From the NCBI GenBank assembly GCA_963709875.1, contig CAVPYB010000014.1, positions 434,001-498,000 of the forward strand: a stretch of 64,000 nt of DNA, written 5' to 3'. Source of the stretch: JAQBDA01 sp963709875 (lineage in GTDB: Bacteria; Chloroflexota; Anaerolineae; Anaerolineales; UBA4823). Shown piece by piece: positions 1 to 8,634 of this stretch. Under the pieces are notes generated by a model. That model saw only the letters and a list, made by a program, of their open reading frames with translations. It did not search any database and was not told where the DNA came from. Each line of letters begins with the position of its first letter. Within the stretch, counting starts at the first letter, position 1. Made by a program: the position numbers and the translations under genes.

Positions 1-50
1 AGCCCAAAGAAGAGGGCGACGATCAGGGTCGAGCGAGCGATATGGCTCAT
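1..50 (-). CDS. MurJ-like lipid II flippase, N-terminal fragment at window edge
   Basis: Reading leftwards from an ATG at 50, the strand encodes MSHIARSTLIVALFFG before the window ends. A basic/polar start followed by a hydrophobic helix of this type resembles the N-terminus of MurJ/MviN flippases, which move lipid II across the cytoplasmic membrane. Only 16 residues are visible, so the identity is an inference from a short match and could be another polytopic membrane protein. Confidence 0.4.
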   Translation of the reverse strand, partial: MSHIARSTLIVALFFG

Positions 51-257
51 CGAGGTAACCGGGGCAGCTCCTGTTTGCTCGGGGATATAATTGGGTAAGT
101 ATAGCACGGGAATGGCTCTGCCGTGCGCTGACAGAACTGGTAGGGGACCTTGACCTCATATGATCGGGCTCTCTGTCTTGCAGAGGGGCGGCTGTTGCAG
201 CGTCGATTTAGATGTGGTAGAATGGCTGCGCCCGGGAGGGAGTCGCTGCAATATCAT

Positions 258-345
<88 letters not shown>

Positions 346-419
346 TGCAAAGGAATCAGCAATTAGGTGTTATAAATCAGCTACTGAGTGCTGAAGGCCG
401 AAAGCTGAACGCTCCATAC

Positions 420-513
420 GGGGAGGTGCCAGAGTGGTCGATTGGGGCCGCCTGCTAAGCGGTTGTCGGGGCAAAAACCTCGACCGCAGGTTCGAATCCT
501 GTCCTCCCCGCCA
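420..513 (+). tRNA. tRNA-Ser (anticodon GCT)
   Basis: The acceptor stem GGGGAGG (420-426) pairs with CCTCCCC (503-509), followed by G and an encoded CCA (511-513). The anticodon loop CTGCTAA gives GCT, reading AGC/AGU. The variable arm is long, as in other serine tRNAs. It is the second serine tRNA in tandem with the gene 75 bp upstream and is followed at once by a terminator hairpin. Confidence 0.95.
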
Positions 514-520
514 CAAAGAA

Positions 521-548
521 AATGCTCGCCATGACGGCGAGCATTTTT
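521..548 (+). terminator. Rho-independent terminator of the tRNA-Ser pair
   Basis: AATGCTCGCC (521-530) and GGCGAGCATT (536-545) form a perfect 10-bp stem with a 5-nt loop, followed by a T run to 548. It ends the tRNA transcript. The group II intron begins immediately after it. Confidence 0.85.
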
Positions 549-549
549 G

Positions 550-1169
550 GTGCGCCCAGCATGGGCGCTGGCTAGAGGGTGAAAGACCCTTGCGGAGGTT
601 GGTCGCACCAACCGCTAGCTGAAGGCAAGGGCGCTGTCGTGAGGGCAGGGTCTGAAGGAAGCCGAAGGCAAACCTGGGACTTGAGGAACACGAACCTCAT
701 AGGAGGCTGTGAGGCTGGACGAGTTGGCCAATAACAACGAAGTCCGATGCGACCAAGAGCCGAAGCAGAAAATGGGGCAGGTGTGCAGGGAAAGTCAGCG
801 TTCTTACCTGGGGAGGTCTGCCGTGAGGCCGGGAACGGTAACCCTGATCGAGAGGTCAGGCTGAGGCGGCAGAAGTCAGCAGGGGCCATAGTACCAGCGA
901 GAGCTGGGAAGGGCTGAACATCGAGAGGATGAGTACGAAGAGCAGTTCGAGGAACGACAAAGAAAGCTGAACGCCTCGGATAGAGGCACTGCTGAGCAAG
1001 CAAAATGGGTGAAGCCTGTGGGAGTTGTGCAGAGGGCTGAGTCGTTCCCGGCACGAGACGGAGGAAAATCCAGCGCCAAGAAGGGTGCCTTTCTCGGTGA
1101 ACCGCCGGATGCGGACCCGCATGTCCGGTGGTGTGAGAGGGGGCGGTTAGCCGCCGCCCCCTACTCGAT
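550..1169 (+). mobile_element. ORF-less group II intron (about 620 nt)
   Basis: The 5' end GTGCGCCCAGCATGGGC, then a GGGTGAAAG segment, is the usual start of a bacterial group II intron. Near the 3' end a domain V hairpin runs from about 1100 to 1130: CCGCCGGA pairs with TCCGGTGG, with a GACC tetraloop on a TGCG/CGCA tip and a 2-nt bulge. A domain VI stem GGGGGCGG/CCGCCCCC follows, and the element ends in CTACTCGAT with a candidate branch A. The interior has no open reverse-transcriptase frame; short pieces of sequence resemble the edges of one. The position one base after a terminator T-run is the target choice known for class C introns, but I cannot assign the class firmly. Splicing would need an intron-encoded protein supplied from elsewhere in the genome. 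Confidence 0.8.
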
Positions 1170-1252
1170 TTTATAGTCCGGTTGCCATCCAGGAAGCCAA
1201 ATGCGGCACCGATCACGGCGCAGATGAGTGTATTTACCCAGATTATCATCAA
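1170..1252 (-). pseudogene. Possible truncated start of a small membrane protein
   Basis: From a TTG at 1252 the minus strand encodes MMIIWVNTLICAVIGAAFGF followed by LDGNRTIK, a hydrophobic segment that runs into the 3' end of the group II intron. No convincing ribosome-binding site is visible. The reading frame beyond the intron does not continue into anything recognisable, so this may be the surviving start of a gene cut by the intron, or chance. Confidence 0.25.
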
Positions 1253-1268
1253 TCTTGGTTTCGTAACA

Positions 1269-2770
1269 CTTTAGTTTCCGCTAAAAGCGGATGACAAAGC
1301 GACCGGAATGAAGTTCCGGAAGCGTCGAACCTTACAAATTGAGTCCATACTTCGCTTCAAGACACCGAAACCGGCGCTGAAGCGGTCGATTTTCGTCTGT
1401 GGGCCAGAATTCCCTTGGGCAAGTGCCTTGTCACCGACATCTTTTTGCGAAGTTGGCTGGGCAAAGGGTAACTTTGTGGAAATGGCATACCTCTCAACAT
1501 GCGGCGGAAGCGTCCTGGGGTGCGTTTCGGCTGGCGATCCCAGAAACCAGTCGGAGCCAGGGGAGCGGTAGCCGCCAGGTAGCTGAGGATCGAACCAGCC
1601 AACAAGGCTAACTCCGGCAGGCGCTGGATGCTTTCATCGGCATGCACGAACTGGCGATGAGCGCCGACCATCTGCTTGGCCGAGAGCGGGATTTGCTCAA
1701 CTGGCCAGCGATCCTGGTACATGGCTTTCACGGTAGCCGCTTTTAGGTCGAGCGGTGTCGCCAACAGCCAGGGCGTGGTGTAGGCTGGGTCGTAGATCGC
1801 ATACACCCGGAAAGTCTTGGCCCCAGGGTCGGGGACCACACCCGGCAGGATCAGGTCTTCCCAGATCTCGGCTCGTCTCTCAACGCCATCTTCCGTCCAG
1901 GTTTCTACCCGATCCGGGGAGCTGGCGGCGATGGTTTTGCCCTTGTAGCTGCGCTCCAGCGGGCGGATCTTCTCGCCGTAGACAGGTCTGCGTCCCTTGC
2001 CACCATAGGGCAGAGGCTGGTTGCGGCGAGCCGTGAAGTTGGTAGCCAGACGGAGCAGATAGTGCTCCAGCCCGGCATCCTGCACATCAGCCAGCTTGAC
2101 GCCCGCATCCATCACCGCCACATCATCTGCAGCCAAATGGCGGCGTGCCCAGCGCAGCAAGTCCTGCCACAACCGGCTCTCGCAGGGGTCTTTGGGATGC
2201 ACCCGTTCGAAGGCCAGCGGACAAGCCAGGCGTTGACCACCGATTTGCCCCACTTCCCCGATCACGCCGAAAATCACCGCCGGAAGCGCCCGGTTGGCAG
2301 CCGGATGGTAGTGCTTGCTCGGGCAGTTTCGCAATGCCGGACGCCAGAAGGCGGTCACATCCACCGTGATGGCTCGATAGCCTTCGTGGCGATGCACCTG
2401 CCAGCCGGGCAATCCTTCAATCTGCTCTTGCCACAATCGCAAGACAACCGCCGTCTGCCAGGCGCCACGCCGGAATGCTGCCCAGGCTCGCCGAGTTGCC
2501 TGTTCAGATAGGCCAGTGGCTTGCAGCGCAGGGAAGAGTGCACCCCGTTGGGGCAGCAAAGCACCGCTGACCAGCATCCATAGGAAATGTAAAAGTGCAA
2601 GATTGGTCCCGACGGGGAGACCTTGGGTCAGTGCGACCAGGATATTCATGGTATGATCGATGGCGGTAATGGGCTCACCTCATGGTTGCAAGTTTTGGTC
2701 AAAAACAAGCTTACCATGTTTGGGGCCCATTGCTCCGTTAAGCCGCTCGATCAGTTAGCGGAAAGTAAAG
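1269..2770 (-). mobile_element. Complete insertion sequence, 1502 bp, with TIRs and 5-bp target duplication
   Basis: The left end CTTTAGTTTCCGCTAA (1269-1284) is the inverted repeat of TTAGCGGAAAGTAAAG (2755-2770), with one mismatch in 16. The element is flanked by the direct repeat TAACA at 1264-1268 and 2771-2775. One transposase gene fills it on the minus strand. The insertion lies just beyond the stop codon of the ferredoxin-type gene (2777), so it did not disrupt that gene. Confidence 0.88.
1357..2649 (-). CDS. IS4-superfamily-like DDE transposase
   Basis: 430 residues, the only gene of the surrounding insertion sequence. Candidate acidic positions of an RNase H-fold transposase lie in ITVDVTAFWRP (about residue 95), AVMDAGVKLADV (about 180) and YQDRWPVEQIPL (about 315), the last resembling the Y-x-x-R-W-x-x-E region of IS4-type enzymes. 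It would cut and join the element ends in the cytoplasm. The frame is intact from the ATG at 2649, so the element could be active. The exact IS family is uncertain. Confidence 0.8.
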   Translation of the reverse strand: MNILVALTQGLPVGTNLALLHFLWMLVSGALLPQRGALFPALQATGLSEQATRRAWAAFRRGAWQTAVVLRLWQEQIEGLPGWQVHRHEGYRAITVDVTAFWRPALRNCPSKHYHPAANRALPAVIFGVIGEVGQIGGQRLACPLAFERVHPKDPCESRLWQDLLRWARRHLAADDVAVMDAGVKLADVQDAGLEHYLLRLATNFTARRNQPLPYGGKGRRPVYGEKIRPLERSYKGKTIAASSPDRVETWTEDGVERRAEIWEDLILPGVVPDPGAKTFRVYAIYDPAYTTPWLLATPLDLKAATVKAMYQDRWPVEQIPLSAKQMVGAHRQFVHADESIQRLPELALLAGSILSYLAATAPLAPTGFWDRQPKRTPGRFRRMLRGMPFPQSYPLPSQLRKKMSVTRHLPKGILAHRRKSTASAPVSVS

Positions 2771-2776
2771 TAACAA

Positions 2777-3757
2777 TTAATTGGCGAATTCTTCGATCAG
2801 CTGCAGGAGCTCCAGCGGCTGCCCTCTGGAAGGCTCCAATGCAAGGCTCAGCGCCTCCTGGTCGCAGTGCGAGACACAGACACCGCAGCCCATGCAAAGC
2901 TTTTGGTCGATCTCGGCATACAGCCCATCGACCGAAAGCGCTCCGAACTGGCAGGTCTCGGCGCAAGTGCCGCAGGCGATGCACAAATCTTCGTCCACTT
3001 GGCCGATATATCCTGAAGATGCCAGCATGGGTGTGCCGCGCCGCTGTGCCTGCATGGCGCCGCAGCAACAGGCGCAGCAGTTGCAGATGGCGTAGAACCT
3101 GCCCAGCATGGCATCCTTGAAGAAGGCGTGGTGGACGTGACCGCGTTCGTCTTCTGCTTGCAGGATCCCGGCAGCCTCGGAGGACGAGACCCAGCGCGAG
3201 CGACTGGGGTGGTGTTCAGCGACGAAACTGGCGAATGGCTCGCCGACGATCAGGCACACATCCAAGGGCAGGCAGGGATTCTCCCGGCTCGAGCGGCAGG
3301 GGCATTCCAGGGCGACGATGTGGTCGGGGTTCTGCAGGATGATATCCCGGGCGCGCACGTAAGGGATCACCTGTTCCAGGTCAGGCAGATTTACCGGCTC
3401 GTTGACAGTCACCAGCTGTGACGCCGCATCCAGCGAAACGACTTTGCCATGATAGCCGTCCGCAAAGGTGTGCGTGCTGACATTCGGATCAAGGCCACCG
3501 TTTGTGGCGGGTGGTTTCAGAGTTTGTGACCCGGGCAGCACGCGCAGCAGCGCAGCCAGGATGGGCGCGAGCCTTCTCGCCAGCGGGTGCTCGCCGGTGC
3601 CGATGCCGATATACAGGTAGGGCCAGCGCGCGTAGATATACCCATGCAGCTTATCGAAGGTGGAATAATCCACTGTATGCTCCCCCTCCTGGAAAAAAGC
3701 CCTTGTGGAGGGCGACACCAGCCAGTTGAATCTCGATTTCTGTGGCGAGTTTTTCAT
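2777..3757 (-). CDS. Cys-rich 4Fe-4S ferredoxin-domain protein
   Basis: 326 residues. The C-terminus holds two 4Fe-4S motifs, CIACGTCAETC (about 258-268) and CMGCGVCVSHC (about 288-298), giving a bacterial-type 2x[4Fe-4S] ferredoxin domain. Upstream are further cysteine clusters (CPCRSSRENPC near 155 and NCCACCCG near 225) that could hold another metal centre. No signal peptide or membrane segment is seen. It probably moves electrons in the cytoplasm, but the partner is unknown. It stands alone, with an IS behind it and a divergent patatin gene in front. Confidence 0.75.
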   Translation of the reverse strand: MKNSPQKSRFNWLVSPSTRAFFQEGEHTVDYSTFDKLHGYIYARWPYLYIGIGTGEHPLARRLAPILAALLRVLPGSQTLKPPATNGGLDPNVSTHTFADGYHGKVVSLDAASQLVTVNEPVNLPDLEQVIPYVRARDIILQNPDHIVALECPCRSSRENPCLPLDVCLIVGEPFASFVAEHHPSRSRWVSSSEAAGILQAEDERGHVHHAFFKDAMLGRFYAICNCCACCCGAMQAQRRGTPMLASSGYIGQVDEDLCIACGTCAETCQFGALSVDGLYAEIDQKLCMGCGVCVSHCDQEALSLALEPSRGQPLELLQLIEEFAN

Positions 3758-3828
3758 GTCTTTGCTCCCTGCTGTGAAGGCTGTCGGAATGGATCAGAAT
3801 GAAGCCAGGTCTGACGATGGATATTATC

Positions 3829-3857
3829 ACTATACAAAATACACCTACATCTCGCAA
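3829..3857 (-). promoter_or_regulatory. Sigma-70-type promoter of the ferredoxin-domain gene
   Basis: On the minus strand TTGCGA (3857-3852), a 17-bp spacer and TATAGT (3834-3829) form a good promoter about 70 bp upstream of the ATG at 3757. The rest of the 3758-3999 gap holds only a weaker plus-strand candidate, TTGACC (3906-3911), for the divergent patatin gene. Confidence 0.5.
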
Positions 3858-3999
3858 GTGACATTCATGAGTGTTTATTGTCATGATTTTGAAATACCCT
3901 TATACTTGACCTTAGTGCAGCAGGATACTATCGGTCTTACAGAGTGGGCGGGAGGGCGCACTTTCCCTGAAATGTGCGGAGTAGATCGGGCATGATTCG

Positions 4000-4923
4000 A
4001 TGAGCGAACGGACGGCTTTTGTGTTTGGAGGGGGTGGCTCGCGCGGTGCTTTGCAGGTCGGTGCTGTAAAAGCCTTGCTTGAAGCCGGTATCAGACCGGA
4101 CCTGCTGGTTGGAACTTCGATTGGGGCAGTCAATGCTGCCTATCTGGCGCTGCATGGAGTGAACCTTCAGGGATTGGAAAACCTTGAAGCGGCCTGGTAT
4201 GACGCCGCGCAGGCAAATTTGCTGCCATCTAATTATCTATGGCTGACTGTGCGTGTGTTGTTTAACAGACCGGCCGTCGATCCGGTGCACCGGCTGCGTG
4301 ATTTCTATATCAGCCACGGCATCTCACCCCAGCTGATATTCAGCGATCTGCGTGGCGTCCGCCTGATGATCGTAGCAGCAGACCTGAACGGTGGACGACC
4401 GGTATTGTACGGTGCCGACCCTAACGATTCTGTTCTGGATGGTCTGGTTGCATCCACGGCGCTGCCCCCGTGGGTGCCGCCGATGCAGATGCAAGAGAAG
4501 CTGCTGATAGATGGCGGTGTGGTCAGCAACCTGCCGATCGAGACCGCCCTGGCTATGGGTTCCAGGGAAATTGTGGCCTTGAACCTGATGGATTTCAGGG
4601 ATGTACTGGCAAACGAAAGCGGCTTTGGTCCCTTCTTGGGGAAGCTGTTACATATTGTCGAACAGCGGCAGCTTGAGCTGGAAATGGCGCTGGCGGGAGC
4701 GATGGGTGTCAAGGTCTACCGGTTGGACCTGCTCAGTGAGTCTCACGTGCCTTTGTGGCAGTTTGATCATACGGAAGAATTGATTGCGGTGGGTTATGAA
4801 ACAGCGTGCAGAGAACTGGCGGAAGGCATCTTGCTCCCGCTGATAGAGCGCCCCGGTTGGGTCGAGCGGGTAATTCATGCGATCCACTATAGGCTGAGGA
4901 ATAATGGGGGGAAAACTCGTTAA
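4000..4923 (+). CDS. Patatin-like phospholipase (RssA family)
   Basis: 307 residues. The N-terminus has the oxyanion-hole motif GGGGSRG (10-16), then the nucleophile elbow GTSIG with Ser40, and the dyad aspartate in IDGG (Asp171). This is the complete Ser-Asp catalytic set of patatin lipid acyl hydrolases. No signal peptide is visible, so it is probably cytoplasmic or bound to the inner membrane face. The natural substrate cannot be told. The TetR-family regulator 90 bp downstream has its own promoter. Confidence 0.88.
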   Translation: MSERTAFVFGGGGSRGALQVGAVKALLEAGIRPDLLVGTSIGAVNAAYLALHGVNLQGLENLEAAWYDAAQANLLPSNYLWLTVRVLFNRPAVDPVHRLRDFYISHGISPQLIFSDLRGVRLMIVAADLNGGRPVLYGADPNDSVLDGLVASTALPPWVPPMQMQEKLLIDGGVVSNLPIETALAMGSREIVALNLMDFRDVLANESGFGPFLGKLLHIVEQRQLELEMALAGAMGVKVYRLDLLSESHVPLWQFDHTEELIAVGYETACRELAEGILLPLIERPGWVERVIHAIHYRLRNNGGKTR

Positions 4924-4941
4924 GATTCAGTTTCATTCCTC

Positions 4942-4970
4942 TTGACAAGCTTAATGCCATACATTAAAAT
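4942..4970 (+). promoter_or_regulatory. Promoter of the TetR-family gene
   Basis: TTGACA (4942-4947), a 17-bp spacer and TAAAAT (4965-4970) make a near-consensus sigma-70 promoter. The -10 hexamer lies inside the left arm of the palindrome at 4964-5001, so a bound repressor would block it. Confidence 0.8.
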
Positions 4971-5001
4971 ATACACTGTATATATACAGTGTATATTTTA
5001 A
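4964..5001 (+). promoter_or_regulatory. 38-bp perfect palindrome, probable TetR autoregulatory operator
   Basis: The left arm TTAAAATATACACTGTATA (4964-4982) is exactly complementary to 4983-5001. It begins in the -10 box and ends 2 bp before the GGAGG ribosome-binding site of the downstream TetR gene. Palindromic operators that overlap the repressor's own promoter are typical of this family. In RNA it could also fold as a hairpin that hides the leader. Confidence 0.75.
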
Positions 5002-5014
5002 TTGGAGGCAATTT

Positions 5015-5713
5015 GTGTCAAGACCAAAACAAAGCGCGCAGCGCGAAGATATGTCTGAAGAGATCAAAGCCATCGCCCGGCAGCAGATGAGCGAGCTTGG
5101 CACAGCAGGTTTGTCGCTCCGGGCAATAGCCCGCCAGATTGAGATCACAGCCCCGGCAATCTATAACTACTTCCCCCGTCTGGAAGATTTGATCACATCT
5201 TTGATCGTTGATGCATTCACCGATCTGGCGGTCGCCATGGAGGGTGCACGAGCAAACTCTTCTACAACGAGCACACGCTCTCTGATTGAGGCCATGCTGT
5301 TCGCTTACCGCCAGTGGGCTGTCGACCATCCTGTAGATTTCCAGCTGATTTATGGCAACCCAATCCCCGGATATGAAGCTCCCTTAGAAGTGACAGGTCC
5401 GCTGGCTCGCCGTCCTTTTATCGGTCTTTTTGAGCTGTATGCGCATGCGCTGCACTCAGAGGAGATTGAGATACCCGAGGAATATCTGCAGGTGCCGGAA
5501 AGCATTTCTGCCAATCTCGTTTACTGGCAGGAGCAGACTGGCATCGATCTACCAGATGCTTTGAGCTGCCTAATGATGAGCGGCTGGGCGCGCATTCATG
5601 GGTTAGTGATGCTGGAGCTATTCCACCACCTGCAGCCGGTGGTTGGCGATCCGGAAGCTTTTTATCTGTACGAGGTTCGCGCCTTTCATAATAGGCTGGG
5701 TCTGGTATCGTAA
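5015..5713 (+). CDS. TetR/AcrR-family transcriptional regulator
   Basis: 232 residues from a GTG start preceded by GGAGG (5004-5008) at 6-bp spacing. The N-terminal helix-turn-helix is at about residues 28-55 (LSLRAIARQIEITAPAIYNY). The C-terminal ligand domain, with a helical stretch after AYRQWAVDHPVDFQLIYG, resembles the TetR_C_33 (WHG) type. It probably binds the 38-bp palindrome over its own promoter and may control the neighbouring epimerase gene at 5875. The ligand is unknown. Confidence 0.88.
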   Translation: MSRPKQSAQREDMSEEIKAIARQQMSELGTAGLSLRAIARQIEITAPAIYNYFPRLEDLITSLIVDAFTDLAVAMEGARANSSTTSTRSLIEAMLFAYRQWAVDHPVDFQLIYGNPIPGYEAPLEVTGPLARRPFIGLFELYAHALHSEEIEIPEEYLQVPESISANLVYWQEQTGIDLPDALSCLMMSGWARIHGLVMLELFHHLQPVVGDPEAFYLYEVRAFHNRLGLVS

Positions 5714-5874
5714 GATGATTGAGCAGTTGCTCGCATTTAATAGAATTTCACAGGTTTTCATCCCAGAAGGTCTGAGGTTGGTCACGGCAGCCTGTCAGTC
5801 TGCGTAGCGCGCGCCGCCATTTCGGGAGTGAAATCCAATCACAACTTTTATAACAGGAAAGGGGTACGGCAATC

Positions 5875-6843
5875 ATGTCTGAAAATCATTTACACGTCAT
5901 ATTCGGTACAGGACCGCTGGGGATATCGGTGATGAAGGCGTTGGTGAAGCGCGGGAAGCTGGTAATGATGGTCAACCGCTCGGGCATTGCCCCACAGGGT
6001 GTCCCTGACCATGTCAAGATATCAGCCGGGGATGCATACAACCCGGAATTCACTCGCTCGATATGTGAGGGTGCAAGTGTTATTTACCAGTGTGCTCAGC
6101 CCGCTTATCATGAATGGACTGATAAATTCCCGTTGTTGCAAGCCAGTATTATGGAAGGTGCAGCCAGCGCTGGGGCTAAATTTATAGTAGGAGAAAACCT
6201 GTATATGTACGGCATGGTCGATGGTCCAATCCATGAAGGGCTACCTTATAACGCCCACACCAGAAAAGGGAAAACGCGTGCAAACATGGCGGAGGCAGTG
6301 CTATCAGCCCACCGGAGAGGTGCTTTGCGGGCGGCTATTGGGCGCGGCTCGGATTTCTATGGGCCGGGCGTGCTTGACTCGGCCCTGGGTGAGCGAGCGA
6401 TTATGCCTGCAATACAAGAAAAAAAAGCCTCGCTCGTTGGAGACCTTGATTTGCCGCATACCTATACCTACATCAATGATTTCGGTGAGGCATTGGTCAT
6501 TTTGGGTGAGCGAGATGAAGCGCTTGGGGAGGTGTGGCATGTCCCCAACCCGCCAACCTTGACCCAGCGTGAGCTGATGCTCTTGTTCTTCGAGCAGATT
6601 GGTAAGCCGCCGAAGATGAGCGGGATGGGCAAGCTGACAATGTTCATCGGTGGGTTGTTTATCCCTGAAGCGCGAGAGACTGCCGAGATGATGTATGAAT
6701 TTGAGAAGCCATTCATAGTTAACAGCAGTAAATACATAACTGCCTTTGGAGACATTGCTACACCCCACAAACACGCAATTCGGGAAACAATCGCCTGGTA
6801 CTGTGCTAATTTCAACTTGCAGGGGTCGACATCCATTGGTTAG
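5875..6843 (+). CDS. NAD(P)-dependent epimerase/dehydratase family protein
   Basis: 322 residues. The N-terminus carries the Rossmann dinucleotide motif GTGPLG (11-16) after a beta strand, and the rest follows an atypical extended SDR. A canonical YxxxK is not obvious; an ENLYMYG segment near 105-111 takes the usual place of the active-site tyrosine. It likely oxidises, reduces or epimerises a small sugar or carbonyl substrate in the cytoplasm. The start is supported by GGAAAGGGG upstream. The gap 5714-5874 holds no other recognisable element. Confidence 0.78.
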   Translation: MSENHLHVIFGTGPLGISVMKALVKRGKLVMMVNRSGIAPQGVPDHVKISAGDAYNPEFTRSICEGASVIYQCAQPAYHEWTDKFPLLQASIMEGAASAGAKFIVGENLYMYGMVDGPIHEGLPYNAHTRKGKTRANMAEAVLSAHRRGALRAAIGRGSDFYGPGVLDSALGERAIMPAIQEKKASLVGDLDLPHTYTYINDFGEALVILGERDEALGEVWHVPNPPTLTQRELMLLFFEQIGKPPKMSGMGKLTMFIGGLFIPEARETAEMMYEFEKPFIVNSSKYITAFGDIATPHKHAIRETIAWYCANFNLQGSTSIG

Positions 6844-6949
6844 GAGTACTCTATAGAACATCTTTGGATCTCGCGTTCGTGAATTGAGCTCCAAATTACC
6901 GGTTGCCAGAGCCAGTCTGGACAAGCTTTGGTAAAATCAAGCGGCCGAG

Positions 6950-8500
6950 ATGAAGACCAGATTGGTTGTGTTTCTGTGTGTATTGTGGGTGCTGCCCTGG
7001 ATGGCGTGCAATTTCCCATTCCCTGCTCCAAACACCAATAGTCCGGATGGAGAGTCGCTGCGCCAGACGCTGCAGGCAGGTCCTGCCCCGACGAAAAATT
7101 CGCCCACCGCAGTGGTGGCAATGACGCCTGCGCCTGGTAGCGCGCTTCCCACGCTTGAGATCATCCCGGTGTCGCCAACCCCGGTGATCACCAGCGAGCT
7201 GCCGGGATATCATGCGTATGCTGCCCAATCCGGTGACACCCTGCCGGCAGTGGCAGCACATTTTGGGGTTGAGTCCGAAGAGATCGTTTCATCCGATGTG
7301 ATCCCCTCACAAGCCTACATAACACCAGGTCAGATCCTGCAGATCCCTGGGGAATATGAGCAGAGCCTGGCGTCTGGTCTGCTGTTGCCGGACGGTGAGG
7401 TGGTCTACTCGCCAGCAGACGTCGGTTTCGACCTCCCCGGCTACGTCCAGGGTGCAGGCGGCTTGCTCAGCGTTTACACCGAGACTCTTGACGGTGAGGT
7501 AATTTCTGGGATCGAGATCGTCCAGCGGGTTGCCAGCCAGTCTTCGGTTAACCCGCGACTGCTGCTGGCTTTCCTGGAGTTCCGCTCCGGTTGGGTTACT
7601 GGATACCCGCTGGATTCTCGGCAGGTGGAATACCCGATCGGTTTCTATGCCCCTGGACGGAAAGGTCTCTATGAGGAGCTGATGATAACCGCCACCCAGC
7701 TGAACGTCGGTTATTACGGCTGGCGCCAGGGCAGCCTGCTGACACTGAAGTATCCGGACCAGAAAGTCGAGCAGATATACCCGGCACTCAACGCCGGCAG
7801 TGCAGCGCTGCAGCACCTATTTTCCAAATTCTACCGGATCGATGCCTGGCAGGCAGCCCTCTACATCCCCGGGGATTTTCCTGCCCTTTACACGCAGATG
7901 TTCGGCGACCCCTGGACCAGGCAGGCTGCCCTGGGTCCGGTGATACTGCCTGGACTGATGCAGCCGCAGATGGAGCTTCCTTTCATGCCTGGGGAGCGCT
8001 GGAGCCTGACGGGCGGCCCGCACCCGGCCTGGGATTCGGGCACTCCGCGCGGCGCCTTGGATTTCTCGCCCGTGACCGGAGAAGCCACCTGTGCCGTCTC
8101 TGCCCGCTGGGCTACAGCAGTTGCTCCCGGCGTAATCACCCGAGCAGCGCGCAACGCGGTAGCCCTGGACCTTGACGGGGATGGGTACGAGCAGACCGGA
8201 TGGGTGCTGGTATATTATCACCTGGCGGCGAGCGAGCTGATCACACCCGGGACGGTGGTTGCCCAGGATGAGCGGCTTGGACACCCCTCCTGCGAAGGCG
8301 GGCGCGCCACCGGCAAGCATGTCCATATTGCACGTAAGTACAACGGTGAATGGCTGCCAGCGGATGGTCCGCTTCCTTTCACCCTTAGCGGCTGGCGGGC
8401 TGTTGCAGACAGCCGGAACTACCAGGGCAGCCTGGTGAAGGATGGGCTGGTGGTCACGTCCAATCCCGGAGGCCCGCGTACATCTGTCATTATGCGCTGA
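6950..8500 (+). CDS. LysM- and M23-type peptidoglycan-binding lipoprotein
   Basis: 516 residues. A signal peptide with lipobox-like end LPWMAC (Cys20) is followed by a Pro/Thr-rich linker, then a LysM domain (about 85-130, YAAQSGDTLPAVAAHFGVES). The middle part (150-330) is helical and conserved-looking but unnamed. The C-terminal part (about 345-480) resembles an M23 lysostaphin-type fold and ends in GKHVHIARK with an H-x-H pair. The exposed protein would bind and perhaps cut cell-wall peptides. One zinc ligand of the usual H-x(3)-D pair is only loosely recognisable, so catalysis is uncertain. Confidence 0.75.
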   Translation: MKTRLVVFLCVLWVLPWMACNFPFPAPNTNSPDGESLRQTLQAGPAPTKNSPTAVVAMTPAPGSALPTLEIIPVSPTPVITSELPGYHAYAAQSGDTLPAVAAHFGVESEEIVSSDVIPSQAYITPGQILQIPGEYEQSLASGLLLPDGEVVYSPADVGFDLPGYVQGAGGLLSVYTETLDGEVISGIEIVQRVASQSSVNPRLLLAFLEFRSGWVTGYPLDSRQVEYPIGFYAPGRKGLYEELMITATQLNVGYYGWRQGSLLTLKYPDQKVEQIYPALNAGSAALQHLFSKFYRIDAWQAALYIPGDFPALYTQMFGDPWTRQAALGPVILPGLMQPQMELPFMPGERWSLTGGPHPAWDSGTPRGALDFSPVTGEATCAVSARWATAVAPGVITRAARNAVALDLDGDGYEQTGWVLVYYHLAASELITPGTVVAQDERLGHPSCEGGRATGKHVHIARKYNGEWLPADGPLPFTLSGWRAVADSRNYQGSLVKDGLVVTSNPGGPRTSVIMR

Positions 8501-8634
8501 CGACCTGCTTTTCCTGGGGGACCAACCAGGAGAAGCGAAAAAACCCCTTCTCGAATTGAGTATAATTCTCTTGGAAGTTATGCAGTTCACGGGAATTCGA
8601 AGTTTCCACACCCTATTTACCGGCTGGAGGTTGC

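Noticed and set aside
572..1252. Long minus-strand open frame across the intron
   Set aside because: It reads through the group II intron structure in antisense; only its first 27 codons lie outside the intron.
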